Origin: Plastoroseomonas hellenica
GTDB lineage: Bacteria > Pseudomonadota > Alphaproteobacteria > Acetobacterales > Acetobacteraceae
Length of the DNA stretch: 64,000 nt
Direction: 5' to 3'
Assembly (NCBI RefSeq): GCF_018129085.1
Contig: NZ_JAAGBB010000017.1
Coordinates: 62,001-126,000, forward strand
Shown: piece by piece, positions 15,763 through 24,438 of the stretch
How positions within the stretch are numbered: the first letter of the stretch is position 1
Layout of the letters: every line of letters begins with the position of its first letter
The notes under the pieces: generated by a model
Told to the model about the DNA's origin: nothing
The model's input: only the letters and a program-made list of their open reading frames with translations
Database searches by the model: none
Made by a program: the position numbers and the translations under genes

Positions 15763-17301
15763 TCAGAAGATGCCGGGCTTCGCGTCGAGCAGCCCGCCCG
15801 CGGGCAGCACGACGTTCAGCGCCGAGAGCTCACCGGCCTTCAGGCGCGGCAGGTCCTGCACCGCCTCGAGGAACCGGTTCGCCTCCCGCGCCGTGACGGC
15901 GCCTTCGGTCAGCGTCCGGAACTTGTGGATGTACTCGGCCCGCCCGAAGGGACGCGCGCCATTCGGGTGGGCGTTGGCGACGCCGAGCTCATCCACGATC
16001 ACGCTGCCGTCATTCATGGTGATCTCGACGCGGCCGCCGAAGGCGAGCTCGTCGGGATCGCGGGAGTGGTACTTGCGGGTCCACTCCGGATCCTCCCGCG
16101 TCTCGATCTTGTGCCAGAGGCGGACCGTGTCGGCGCGGCCGGCGCGCTTCGGCGCGTAGCTGTCGACGTGGTGCCAGCGCCCGTCCTGCAGGGCGACCGC
16201 GAAGATGTACATGATCGAGTGGTCGAGGGTCTCGCGGCTCGCCTTCGGGTCCATCTTCTGCGGATCGTTCGCGCCGGTCCCGATCACGTAGTGCGTGTGA
16301 TGGGAGGTGTGGATGGTGATCGTCTTGATCGCCTCCAGGTTCCCGATCGTCTCGCGCATGCGAAAGGCGAGGTCGATCAGCGCCTGCGACTGGTACTCGG
16401 CCGAGTGCTCCTTCGTGTAGCTGTCGAGGATGGCGCGCTTCGGCTCGCCGGCGCCGGGCAGCGGGACCTCGTAGTAGGTGGGGTCGTAGACCGTGCTGCG
16501 GCCCTTGCTGTCGGCCTGCGTGCGGCCGGAGAGCACCCAGGCGATCACGCTGTCCTCACCTTCGTAGATCGGGCTCGGCGCGCCTTCGCCGCGCATGCAG
16601 CGGTCGACCGCCTCGACCGCGAGCTTGCCGGCATGGGCCGGCGCATAGGCCTTCCAGGAGGAGATCTCACCCTTGCGCGACTGGCGGAAGGTGACCGAGG
16701 TGTGCAGCGCCTGCTGGATCGCCTGGAAGATCACCTCCTGCTTCAGGCCGAGCAGGGTGCCGATGCCGGCCGCCTGGGCGGGGCAGAGATGGGCGATGTG
16801 GTCGACCCGGTGCTCATGCAGGCAGATCGCGCGCACGAGGTCGATATGCAGCTCATAGCCGGTCGCGAGGCCGCGGATCAGGTCGCGGCCGGAGCGTTCC
16901 ATGGTCTGCGCGACGGCGAGGATCGGCGGGATGTTGTCGCCGGGATGGGAGTAGTCGGCGGCCAGGAAGGTGTCGTGCATGTCGAGCTCGCGCACCGCGG
17001 TGCCGTTGGCCCAGGCCGCCCATTCCGGGGAAACGGTGGTGCCGGGCTTCACGCCGAACACCGTGGCGCCGCCCTTTTTCGCATGGCCGAGCGCCATGCC
17101 GCGCGCCGAGACCACCGGCCGCCGGTTGATCGCGGCGATGGCGACTGCGGCGTTGTCGATGATGCGGTTGATGATCATCTCCTGGACCGGCTTCTCGACC
17201 GCGACCTTGTCGGTCGCGACCGCGGCCATCTTCCAGGCGAGCTGGTCCTCGCGCTTCAGCAGCGCCTTGGACGGATGGACTTTCACGGGATGCTTGATCA
17301 A
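15763..17301 (-). CDS. prpD: 2-methylcitrate dehydratase PrpD
   Basis: PrpD dehydrates 2-methylcitrate to 2-methyl-cis-aconitate. The 512-residue protein shows the MmgE/PrpD pattern: a helical N-terminal domain with [15 protein letters not shown] and [19 protein letters not shown], and a later [16 protein letters not shown]. The start is probably TTG at 17301, since AGGAGGAG lies eight bases before it and no ATG fits. A LysR gene diverges upstream across a perfect palindrome, suggesting local control. The aconitase, PrpB and PrpE steps are not in the window. Confidence 0.92.
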   Translation of the reverse strand: MIKHPVKVHPSKALLKREDQLAWKMAAVATDKVAVEKPVQEMIINRIIDNAAVAIAAINRRPVVSARGMALGHAKKGGATVFGVKPGTTVSPEWAAWANGTAVRELDMHDTFLAADYSHPGDNIPPILAVAQTMERSGRDLIRGLATGYELHIDLVRAICLHEHRVDHIAHLCPAQAAGIGTLLGLKQEVIFQAIQQALHTSVTFRQSRKGEISSWKAYAPAHAGKLAVEAVDRCMRGEGAPSPIYEGEDSVIAWVLSGRTQADSKGRSTVYDPTYYEVPLPGAGEPKRAILDSYTKEHSAEYQSQALIDLAFRMRETIGNLEAIKTITIHTSHHTHYVIGTGANDPQKMDPKASRETLDHSIMYIFAVALQDGRWHHVDSYAPKRAGRADTVRLWHKIETREDPEWTRKYHSRDPDELAFGGRVEITMNDGSVIVDELGVANAHPNGARPFGRAEYIHKFRTLTEGAVTAREANRFLEAVQDLPRLKAGELSALNVVLPAGGLLDAKPGIF

Positions 17302-17407
17302 CGCCAATTCTCCTCCTGCCGCGTGCAGTGCGGCTTTGTCGCCCCGCTCGCTTGCCGCGTCCATTCCGATTGACGGGGCAGCACGATAGGATTTCGGTAT
17401 GGAGCCT

Positions 17408-17425
17408 GGGGGAATGAATTCCCCC
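17408..17425. promoter_or_regulatory. 18-nt palindrome between prpD and the LysR gene
   Basis: Arms GGGGGAAT and ATTCCCCC flank GA. It lies 24 nt before the preferred LysR start and 106 nt before prpD. It is the obvious candidate operator for the LysR protein on itself and on the prp operon. If the alternative upstream ATG at 17399 were used, the palindrome would be coding, which argues for the start at 17450. Confidence 0.55.
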
Positions 17426-17449
17426 GAGGTCCAACCTGGAAAGCGCTGC

Positions 17450-18355
17450 ATGGATTTCCGTCTCGTCCGGCGTCTCGGCCATTTCCTCGCCGTCGCCGAG
17501 GAAGGGCATTTCGGCCGCGCCGCCCGCCGCCTCGGTGTCTCGCAGCCGCCGCTCACCGCGCAGATCCAGGCGCTGGAAGCGGAGCTCGGCGTCCGGCTGA
17601 TCGAGCGCAGCCGCAAGGGCGCGCGCCCGACACGCGAAGGCGAGGCGCTGCTGCCGCTGGCCCGGCGGCTCGCCGAGGATGCAACGCGCCTCGAGGCCCT
17701 CGCCCGCGAGTTGCGCGCCGGGCGCTCGGCACCGCTGGCACTCGCCTGCGTGACCTCGGCGCTGTTCGATTTCCTCCCGCCCTTGGTGCGCGGGCTGCGC
17801 GAAGCGCGGCCCGACCTCGCGGTCGCGGTGCGCGAGCTCGACACCGCCGATGCGCTGGAGGCGCTGCGTCGCGGCGAGGTGGATATCGCGCTGGTCCGCC
17901 TCGACCGCGACCGGGCGCCGGTCAGGGTGCTGCCGCTCGGCGACGACGCGCTGGTGGTGGCGCTGCCGGAAGCGCATCCGCTGGCCGGCGGCACCGGCCC
18001 GCTGCCGCTTGCCACGCTCGCGGGGGAGTCCATGGTCATGCTGCCGCGCGCCATCAGCCCGATCTATTTCGATCGCATCCTGGCTGCCTGCCGCGAGGCG
18101 GGGTTCGAGCCCGTGGCGCTGCGCGAGGTCGGATCGGCGATGGCGCAGCTCGGCCTCTGCGCCTCCGGCCTCGGCATCGCGCTGGTCAGTTCCGGTATGG
18201 CGGCGCTGCGCCCGCCAGGCGTCGCCTTCCGCACGCTCGCTGGACCGGTCGCCACCACCGGCGTCGCACTCGCCTGGAACGGGGAGGCCGGCGACGCCGC
18301 GGCGGAGGCGATCGCGATCGCCCGCCGCCTGTTCCCGGCACCGCCGCTTGCCTAG
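17450..18355 (+). CDS. LysR-family transcriptional regulator, divergent from prpD
   Basis: A 301-residue LysR protein. The winged helix-turn-helix ([20 protein letters not shown]) occupies residues 1-62, and the effector domain follows with the periplasmic-binding-protein fold. The ATG at 17450 follows GGAAAG and matches the family N-terminus ([19 protein letters not shown]). The divergent position suggests it controls prpD-GNAT-prpC, perhaps in response to methylcitrate or propionate, by family analogy only. Confidence 0.88.
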   Translation: MDFRLVRRLGHFLAVAEEGHFGRAARRLGVSQPPLTAQIQALEAELGVRLIERSRKGARPTREGEALLPLARRLAEDATRLEALARELRAGRSAPLALACVTSALFDFLPPLVRGLREARPDLAVAVRELDTADALEALRRGEVDIALVRLDRDRAPVRVLPLGDDALVVALPEAHPLAGGTGPLPLATLAGESMVMLPRAISPIYFDRILAACREAGFEPVALREVGSAMAQLGLCASGLGIALVSSGMAALRPPGVAFRTLAGPVATTGVALAWNGEAGDAAAEAIAIARRLFPAPPLA

Positions 18356-18552
18356 GCCCGCTCCGCCCCCTAACGCCGCGAGACGCGTGGCGAGGGATTT
18401 CCGTCCCTGGTGCGTCGGCTGACGCAGCCGATGCTGGTGGCATCGGCCCAAGCAGATCCCGTTCGGGCGCAGCCCGAGCGGGTGAAGATGCTTGGCAAAC
18501 CGTGCTGGCCAGCGTGCCAGGGGCGGAAAAGACCTCGCCACGCGCCGCGGCG
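18356..18552. other. hairpin-rich gap between convergent LysR and SDR genes
   Basis: No gene is seen. Two stable hairpins stand out: GCCGATGC/GCATCGGC at 18427-18434 and 18440-18447, and 11-bp arms with one mismatch at 18458-18468 and 18472-18482. Lacking U-tracts, they may act as bidirectional, factor-assisted transcript ends. Confidence 0.5.
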
Positions 18553-19332
18553 TCAGAAACGCGGGATGTGCAGGCCACCATCCACATAGAAGGCAGCGCC
18601 CGTCGAGAAGGGAATGTCGCCCGAGACGAGGCCCGCCACGGCCTTGCCCACATCCTCGGTCTCGCCCCAGCGGCGGATGGGAGAGATGGCGCCGGCTTCG
18701 ATCTGGCGCGTATAGGCATCCCGAACCGAGACGTTGATGTCGGTGCGGATCACGCCTGGGCGGATGTCGTAGACCGGGATGCCGGCCTCCGCGAGGCGGA
18801 GTGCCCAGACCTTCGCGAGCATCGCGGTCGCGGCCTTCGAGGCGCAGTATTCGATACGGCTCGCGCTCGCCATCTCGGCATTGACCGAGGAGATGAAGAC
18901 GAGCGCCCGGTTGCCGCGGCCCGGCGCGCCTTCGGCCAGCATGCGCCGCAGCACCGCCTGGCTGACGAAGAAGGGCGCGCGGCTGTTGACCGCGAGCACC
19001 TTGTTCCAGGACTCCGGCGTGACATCGAGCGGGTCGCCGCGGACGAAGGCCATGATGCCGGCGTTGTTCACCAGCACCTCGATGCCGCCCCCTTCCTTCC
19101 AGGCCCAGTCCACCATGGGGGCGATCTGCTCGAGCTCGGAAAGGTCGCATTCGCGAAGGGCGAAGCGGCCGCCCGCCTCCTCGACCAGGCGTGCGGTTTC
19201 CTCGGCCCCCTCGGCGCTGTGGTCGGCGCAGAGGATATCGTAGCCGCGGCGGGCGAGATGGATGCTGATGGCGCGGCCCATGCCGCGGCGCGCGCCGGTG
19301 ACCAGCGCGACGGGACGAGTGGACATAGGCAT
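18553..19332 (-). CDS. short-chain dehydrogenase/reductase
   Basis: A 259-residue classical SDR: cofactor motif TGARRGMGRAI, structural NNAG, catalytic Ser in SSVN and the YCASK pair, and PGVIRTDIN after it. Acidic Asp in CADHSAEG suggests NAD rather than NADP preference. This FabG-like type commonly oxidises sugars or hydroxy-acids, but no substrate is indicated. It diverges from the hydantoinase gene over 151 nt, which includes a degenerate palindrome at 19383-19409. The start may be Met1 (19332) or Met3. Confidence 0.88.
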   Translation of the reverse strand: MPMSTRPVALVTGARRGMGRAISIHLARRGYDILCADHSAEGAEETARLVEEAGGRFALRECDLSELEQIAPMVDWAWKEGGGIEVLVNNAGIMAFVRGDPLDVTPESWNKVLAVNSRAPFFVSQAVLRRMLAEGAPGRGNRALVFISSVNAEMASASRIEYCASKAATAMLAKVWALRLAEAGIPVYDIRPGVIRTDINVSVRDAYTRQIEAGAISPIRRWGETEDVGKAVAGLVSGDIPFSTGAAFYVDGGLHIPRF

Positions 19333-19483
19333 GCGTTTCCTCCTGCCCTGACCTCTGACGGGCCGGCGCGAGGCAGCCTAGAGGGTGATCGCGTTAAGCT
19401 GAAGCGACCGCGCCGCGCCACCCGGCCCGGATTTCGCCGAGCGGGGATCTGCTCTAGCTTCCGGCCCGTAAGGAGACTCCAAG

Positions 19484-20872
19484 ATGCAGACCGCCCCCTT
19501 CGACCGCGTGATCCTCGGCGACCTGGTGCTGCCCGACGGCGTGCTGCACGGCGGCTATGTCGCGGTGCGGGCTGAGGCGATCGCGGCGATCGGCCAGGGC
19601 GCGCCGCCACCGGCCGCCGAGATCGGGGATCATCGCGGCAGGCTGGTGCTGCCGGGCCTGGTCGACGGCCATATGCACACCAGCAGCGCCCTCGGCTGGG
19701 CCGGGATCGAGGGGGCGACGCTGTCGGCCGCCGCCGGCGGTGTCACCACCTGCGTCGATATGCCCTATGACGTGCCGCGCCCGGTGACCGATGCCGGCAT
19801 CCTCGCGGAGAAGATCGCGGTCGTGGAACGGACCGCGCATGTCGATGTCGCGCTCTACGGCACCATCACCAAGACCGGCGGCGTCGATGCGATCGCCGGC
19901 ATGGCGGAAGGCGGCGTCTGCTCCTTCAAGCTCTCCACCTATGAATATGACGCGGTGCGTTTCCCGCGCATCGACCATCCGACCATGGTCGCTGCCTTCC
20001 GCGAGATCGCGAAGACCGGTCTGATGGTCGGCGTCCACAACGAGGATCAGGAGATCGTCGAGCGGCTCTCGGCCGAGGCGAAGGCGGCCGGGAATACCGG
20101 CCCGATCTGGCATGCCCGCACCCGCCCGCCGCTCTGCGAGACCATGGCCGATCTCGAGATCTTCGAGATCGGGCTGGAGACCGGCGCGCATGTGCATATC
20201 GCGCATTCCTCGCTGGCGCGCGGCTTCGAGATCGCGGAGGTGTTCCGCCGCATGGGGGCCAAGGCCTCCGGCGAGGCCTGCATCCAGTATCTCTGCATGA
20301 CCGAGGAGGACCTCGTGCGCCTGCAGGGCTTCGGCAAGTGCAACCCGCCCTTCCGCACCGCGGACGAGATCGAGCGCATGTGGGGCGCGCTGGAAGCCGG
20401 GCAGGTCGCCTATGTCTCGACCGACCACGCGCCCTGGCCGCGCGAGCGCAAGACCTATGCCGGCGACATCTTCGCCTGCGGCGCCGGCCTGACCGGCATG
20501 CAGAGCTTCGCGCCATTGATGTACACGCTGCTCGCCGAGCGTGGGCTGTCGCCTACCCTAATGGCCCGCTACTGCGCCGAGCGGCCGGCCCGCTTCCACG
20601 GCCTCTTCCCCAAGAAGGGCGCCATCCGGATCGGCGCGGACGCCGACCTCCTCGTGCTGGAGAAGGGCGACTTCACCTTCGACGAAGGAAGCATCCAGGA
20701 CCGGCCGGAAGCGAGATGGTCGCCCTATCACGGCCGCGCCATGAAGGCCCGCGTCGCCGCCACCTTCCTGCGGGGACATCCGATCTGGGACGGGTCGCGG
20801 GTGCTGGCGGTGCCCGGCGTCGGCCGTTTCGTGAAGCGCCAGCATCGCGAGAGCTATTTGGGTGAGGTGTGA
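19484..20872 (+). CDS. hydantoinase/dihydropyrimidinase/allantoinase-family amidohydrolase
   Basis: A 462-residue cyclic amidohydrolase. Metal ligands are visible: DGHMHT at the start of the barrel, the probable carboxylated Lys in CSFKLSTYEYD, His in GVHNED and HIAHSS, and Asp in STDHAPW. The family opens cyclic ureides (hydantoins, dihydropyrimidines, allantoin). The exact substrate is open. An N-carbamoyl-D-amino-acid hydrolase gene lies 2.1 kb downstream, so a hydantoin to D-amino-acid route is plausible. A small membrane protein overlaps its stop. Confidence 0.85.
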   Translation: MQTAPFDRVILGDLVLPDGVLHGGYVAVRAEAIAAIGQGAPPPAAEIGDHRGRLVLPGLVDGHMHTSSALGWAGIEGATLSAAAGGVTTCVDMPYDVPRPVTDAGILAEKIAVVERTAHVDVALYGTITKTGGVDAIAGMAEGGVCSFKLSTYEYDAVRFPRIDHPTMVAAFREIAKTGLMVGVHNEDQEIVERLSAEAKAAGNTGPIWHARTRPPLCETMADLEIFEIGLETGAHVHIAHSSLARGFEIAEVFRRMGAKASGEACIQYLCMTEEDLVRLQGFGKCNPPFRTADEIERMWGALEAGQVAYVSTDHAPWPRERKTYAGDIFACGAGLTGMQSFAPLMYTLLAERGLSPTLMARYCAERPARFHGLFPKKGAIRIGADADLLVLEKGDFTFDEGSIQDRPEARWSPYHGRAMKARVAATFLRGHPIWDGSRVLAVPGVGRFVKRQHRESYLGEV

Positions 20873-21192
20873 GCGCGCCAGGACCAGGCATGAGCGCACA
20901 TGACCGGCGCCGCGGCGGGCCGCGCGGCGCCGCGCGGCCGCCGCGGCACTGGATCAAACGGCCGCCCCGCCCGTCTCGCCAGGCACCATCGGCGGCGGCG
21001 CCGCCGCGCCCTGGGGCGCGGCAACTCCTGATCGCCGTGGCGGTCGCCCTGGTGACGGGCTTCACCGCCGCCTATGTGGCCGCCCACACTCTGCCCAGGC
21101 CGGAGATGACGATGATGGCGCTCGGCCTCGGCGGCGCCCTCGGCGGCGCCCTCGCCTGGCGCGCTCAGGGCGGGCGCTTCGGGCCGCGCTGA
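20869..21192 (+). CDS. small membrane protein with basic N-terminus
   Basis: A 107-residue protein read from GTG at 20869, overlapping the amidohydrolase stop by four bases. The first 50 residues are rich in Arg, Pro and Ala. Two predicted membrane spans follow (LLIAVAVALVTGFTAAYVAA and MMALGLGGALGGALAW). No domain recognised. The tight overlap suggests co-translation, but the composition is close to what random GC-rich frames give, so reality is only moderately supported. Confidence 0.5.
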   Translation: MSAPGPGMSAHDRRRGGPRGAARPPRHWIKRPPRPSRQAPSAAAPPRPGARQLLIAVAVALVTGFTAAYVAAHTLPRPEMTMMALGLGGALGGALAWRAQGGRFGPR

Positions 21193-21219
21193 GCGGCGCG
21201 GCCCTTGGAGGCGCCCGGG

Positions 21220-21816
21220 TCACATCCCGTTGGTGAAGCCGAACTGGCCGCCGCCATGGGCAAGCCCGACGCGGCTATCCGCATCCAGCCCGAAGCCGCG
21301 CCCGCCGGTCTGGAGGCCGGGGAACCAGAAGCAGGGGCTCGGCGGCTTGCCGGCCTGCATGTCCGCCGCATCCAGGAAGGGCGTCGGATCCATCAGGTCG
21401 CTCCGCCGCTGATAGGGCGGGTTGCCTTTCACGGTCAGCGGGCCCTTCGCCGCGCCGGAAAACATCTCGAAATGGATCATGCTCATCTTGAGGCCCTTGA
21501 GCAGCCCGACCTCGCCGAGCAACTGACGCGCCGCCACCTTTGCGCCGGCCTTGATCCCGGGCGCGACCTTCGGCTTCACCTCGCCATAACGCACGACGAA
21601 GGTGCCGTGATCGACCTCGATCGCCCAACTCCCGAGGTAGAAAGGATAGGCGGCGATCACCGTGCCGTCCGCGACCGCGAAGACCGGGGTGCCGATCGGC
21701 GCATAGAGGTCGCAGCCGGCATGTTTGCGGCGCCCATGGTCACGATTGGCGCCGAAGCGGCGCATCCCTTCCTTGTAGGAGTCCTTCGGACGGAACTTGA
21801 GCGGGAACAGCATCAT
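21220..21816 (-). CDS. M23-like (LytM) peptidase with changed active site
   Basis: A 198-residue LytM-fold protein starting at MMLF (21816), placed by the GGAG just upstream; an earlier ATG at 21852 is less likely. The metal-binding HxxxD is present as His32 and Asp36 in HAGCDLYAP, followed by IGTPVFAVADGTVIA. The second motif, normally HxH, reads MIHFE, so the first His (catalytic base) is Met113 and only His115 remains. Either activity is altered or this is a non-catalytic LytM protein. No signal peptide is apparent. Confidence 0.7.
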   Translation of the reverse strand: MMLFPLKFRPKDSYKEGMRRFGANRDHGRRKHAGCDLYAPIGTPVFAVADGTVIAAYPFYLGSWAIEVDHGTFVVRYGEVKPKVAPGIKAGAKVAARQLLGEVGLLKGLKMSMIHFEMFSGAAKGPLTVKGNPPYQRRSDLMDPTPFLDAADMQAGKPPSPCFWFPGLQTGGRGFGLDADSRVGLAHGGGQFGFTNGM

Positions 21817-21898
21817 CCATCTCCATGCGGCGTCAGAACAGAAGCCCCGCATAGGACATGATGCGATATCGTTCCAATCACGCTTCGCTCAGCAGAGG

Positions 21899-22882
21899 CT
21901 ACTCCACCTGGATATTCGCCGCGCGCAGCACCGGCTCCCAGCGGCGGGTATCCTCCTCGATGGTGCGGGCCAGGACCGCGGCGTCGCCGTAGTCGGATTC
22001 GATGCCGCGCGCCGCCAGCGCCTGGCGCCCCTCCGGCGTGTCGATCGCCTGCCGCAGCGCGTCCTGCAACCGCGCCAGGATCGGCGCCGGCGTCCCCGCC
22101 GGCGCCAGCACCGCACCCCAGTTGTCGACCGCATAGCCCGGCAGGTTCGCCGCCTCCGCGACCGTCGGCACGCCGGGCATCAAGGGCGAGGACCGGGCCG
22201 AGAGGCTGCCGAGCGCGCGGAGCTGCCCACCGCGCACCAGCCCTTCGACCGCCGACCAGGGCGCCGAGACCAGCTCCACCTCGCCGGAGACGGCCGCCGT
22301 CACCGCCGGGCCGGTGCCGCGATAATGCACATGCGTCAGCTTGCCACCGGACATACTGTCCATCAGCTCGGCCGAAACGTGGGTGATGGTGCCGAGCCCC
22401 GGCGTGCCGTGATTGAGGGTGCCCGGCTGGCGGCGGGTGATCTCGACCACCTCCGCGAGGTTCCGGGCGCTGAGCTTCGGCCCGCCGGCGATCACCGTCG
22501 GCGCCAGCGCGACGCGCGCCACCGGCGCCAGGTCGCGCCTGAGGTCGAAGGGCATGGAGCGGAAGACGAACTGGTTCACCACGATGGTGTTGAACACGGT
22601 GACCAGCGTGTAGCCGTCCGGCGCCGCCTTCGCGACGACGTCGGTACCGATATTGCCGCCGGCGCCCGAGCGGTTCTCCGGCACCACCGGCTGGCCGAGC
22701 GCATCGCCCAGCCGCTGTGCCAGCAGGCGCCCGAGGATATCGCTGCCGCCGCCAGGCGGGAATGGGATCACCATGCGGATCGGGCGGTTCGGATAGCCGC
22801 CGCTCTGCGCGAGCGCCGGCGCGGCGAGCGCGACACCACCAAGGGTAAGCGCGGCCCTGCGGCCGATCGGATGCGAGGTCAT
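21899..22882 (-). CDS. Bug/TctC-family periplasmic solute receptor
   Basis: A 327-residue extracytoplasmic binding protein of the tripartite tricarboxylate family. The signal peptide ends ALAAPALAQ and the mature protein begins YPNRPIRMVIPFPPGGGSDILGR, the family ligand-loop signature; GAGGNIGT and VHYRGTGPA are also typical. The ATG at 22882 follows AGGAGGAAA. No TctA/TctB membrane genes are near, as is common for Bug proteins. It diverges from the N-carbamoylase gene, hinting at uptake of a related compound, but the ligand is unknown. Confidence 0.9.
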   Translation of the reverse strand: MTSHPIGRRAALTLGGVALAAPALAQSGGYPNRPIRMVIPFPPGGGSDILGRLLAQRLGDALGQPVVPENRSGAGGNIGTDVVAKAAPDGYTLVTVFNTIVVNQFVFRSMPFDLRRDLAPVARVALAPTVIAGGPKLSARNLAEVVEITRRQPGTLNHGTPGLGTITHVSAELMDSMSGGKLTHVHYRGTGPAVTAAVSGEVELVSAPWSAVEGLVRGGQLRALGSLSARSSPLMPGVPTVAEAANLPGYAVDNWGAVLAPAGTPAPILARLQDALRQAIDTPEGRQALAARGIESDYGDAAVLARTIEEDTRRWEPVLRAANIQVE

Positions 22883-22986
22883 GGGCGGTTTCCTCCTGCT
22901 GCGCCAAATGCCGCAACGGCGCGCGCTTGTCACCGGGGCAAGCTCGCGCTCCCATGCACCCCGCATCTGCGAAGGAAGCCACCGCC

Positions 22987-23946
22987 ATGTCCCGCCGCGT
23001 CACCCTTGCCGCCGCCCAGCTCGGTCCCATCCAGAAGGCCGAGGGCCGCGACGTCGCAGTCGGCCGCATGGTGCGGCTGATGGAGCAGGCGCATCGCCGC
23101 GGCGTCGAGGTGGTGGTCTTCCCCGAGCTGGCGCTGACCACCTTCTTTCCGCGCTGGTACGAGGAAGACATCAGCAAGGCCGACAATTGGTACGAGCATG
23201 CGATGCCGTCGAACGAGACAGCGCCGCTGTTCGAGGCCGCGAAGAAATTCGGCATCGGCTTCCACCTGGGCTATGCCGAGAAGACCCCGGACGGCCATCG
23301 CTTCAACACCGCGATCTATGTGCATCCCTCGGGCGGGATCGCGCTGAAGTACCGCAAGGTGCATCTGCCGGGGCACAAGGAATTCGACCCGATCCGCAAG
23401 GTGCAGCACCTGGAGAAGCGGTATTTCGAGGTGGGCGACCTCGGCTTCCCGGTGGTCCGCGCCCCCATCGGCGGGACGGACGCCAATATCGGCATGCTGA
23501 TCTGCAACGACCGCCGCTGGCCGGAAGCCTGGCGGGTGCTCGGGCTGCAGCAGGTCGAGATCGTCATGCTCGGATACAACACGCCGTCGCTCAACATGGA
23601 CAACCGCGGCTTCGAGGCGCACCACCTGCGCGTCGAGCATTCGCACCTCTCGGTCCGCGCCGGCTGCTACCAGAATGCCTGCTTCGGCGTCGCGACGGCC
23701 AAGGGCGGCACCGAGGACGGGCACGAGCTGTTCGGCCATTCGATCATCGTCAACCCGCAGGGCGAGATCATGGCCCAGGCGACGAGCTGGGGCGACGAGC
23801 TGATCACCGCCGACTGCAACCTCGACGACTGCACCCTCGGCCGCACCACCATCTTCAACTTCGCCGCCCATCGCCGGCCGGAGGCCTATGGCCGCATCCT
23901 GGAGCAGGTCGGCAGCGTCGCGCCCCCGGTCTGGACGCCGGGCTGA
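22987..23946 (+). CDS. N-carbamoyl-D-amino-acid hydrolase (nitrilase superfamily)
   Basis: A 319-residue carbon-nitrogen hydrolase. The catalytic triad is visible as Glu47 (FPELAL), Lys124 (YRKVHLPG) and Cys173 (LICNDRRWPE). The CNDRRWPE stretch and length of just over 300 residues are typical of D-carbamoylases, which release D-amino acids, CO2 and ammonia. The start at 22987 follows GAAGGAAG. Together with the nearby hydantoinase-like gene it may convert hydantoins to D-amino acids. Confidence 0.9.
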   Translation: MSRRVTLAAAQLGPIQKAEGRDVAVGRMVRLMEQAHRRGVEVVVFPELALTTFFPRWYEEDISKADNWYEHAMPSNETAPLFEAAKKFGIGFHLGYAEKTPDGHRFNTAIYVHPSGGIALKYRKVHLPGHKEFDPIRKVQHLEKRYFEVGDLGFPVVRAPIGGTDANIGMLICNDRRWPEAWRVLGLQQVEIVMLGYNTPSLNMDNRGFEAHHLRVEHSHLSVRAGCYQNACFGVATAKGGTEDGHELFGHSIIVNPQGEIMAQATSWGDELITADCNLDDCTLGRTTIFNFAAHRRPEAYGRILEQVGSVAPPVWTPG

Positions 23947-23964
23947 CGCCGCTCGGCTCTCCCC

Positions 23965-24387
23965 TCAGCGGGCGAGCTCACGCCGCAGGTCCTCGCGTTC
24001 CGGGCAGCCCTGCGGGCAGAGCGCGACCAGGCGGGCGAAGTTCGCTTCCGCCCGCGCCCGATCGCCCATCTGCAGGAAGAGCACGCCCTGATAGGCGAGC
24101 GCCGGCAGATGCGCCGCGTCGCGATCGAGCGCCTGCTCGTAACGCGCCGCGGCCTCCTGCCGCCTGCCTTCCATGCGGAGCGCCAGCGCCAGATAGGTGA
24201 GTAGGTCCGGATCGCCGGGCCGTCTCGCCAGGACCTCCTCCAGCATCGGGACCGAAAGGCCGGGGCGCCCCTGCTCGATCAGGCGGATGGCGTCGGCCGC
24301 GACAGGGTCGGCCGGGGGATCGGGCGGCGCTGCCGTCGCACCGCCGGCCACGACCATCCCGAAGAGGATCCACGTCCAGCGCCGCAT
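23965..24387 (-). CDS. exported tetratricopeptide-repeat protein
   Basis: A 140-residue protein with a signal peptide (MRRWTWILFGMVVAGGATAA) and about three TPR units (EQGRPGLSVPMLEEVLARRPGDPDLLTYLALAL, then ALDRDAAHLPALAYQGVLFLQMGDRARAEANF). Probably a periplasmic scaffold. It diverges from the iron permease gene over only 51 nt; no functional link is evident. Confidence 0.8.
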   Translation of the reverse strand: MRRWTWILFGMVVAGGATAAPPDPPADPVAADAIRLIEQGRPGLSVPMLEEVLARRPGDPDLLTYLALALRMEGRRQEAAARYEQALDRDAAHLPALAYQGVLFLQMGDRARAEANFARLVALCPQGCPEREDLRRELAR

Positions 24388-24438
24388 GCCACTCCCCGCT
24401 CCCGCTCCGCCGGCTTCCATGGTAGCGGAGTTGCAAAC

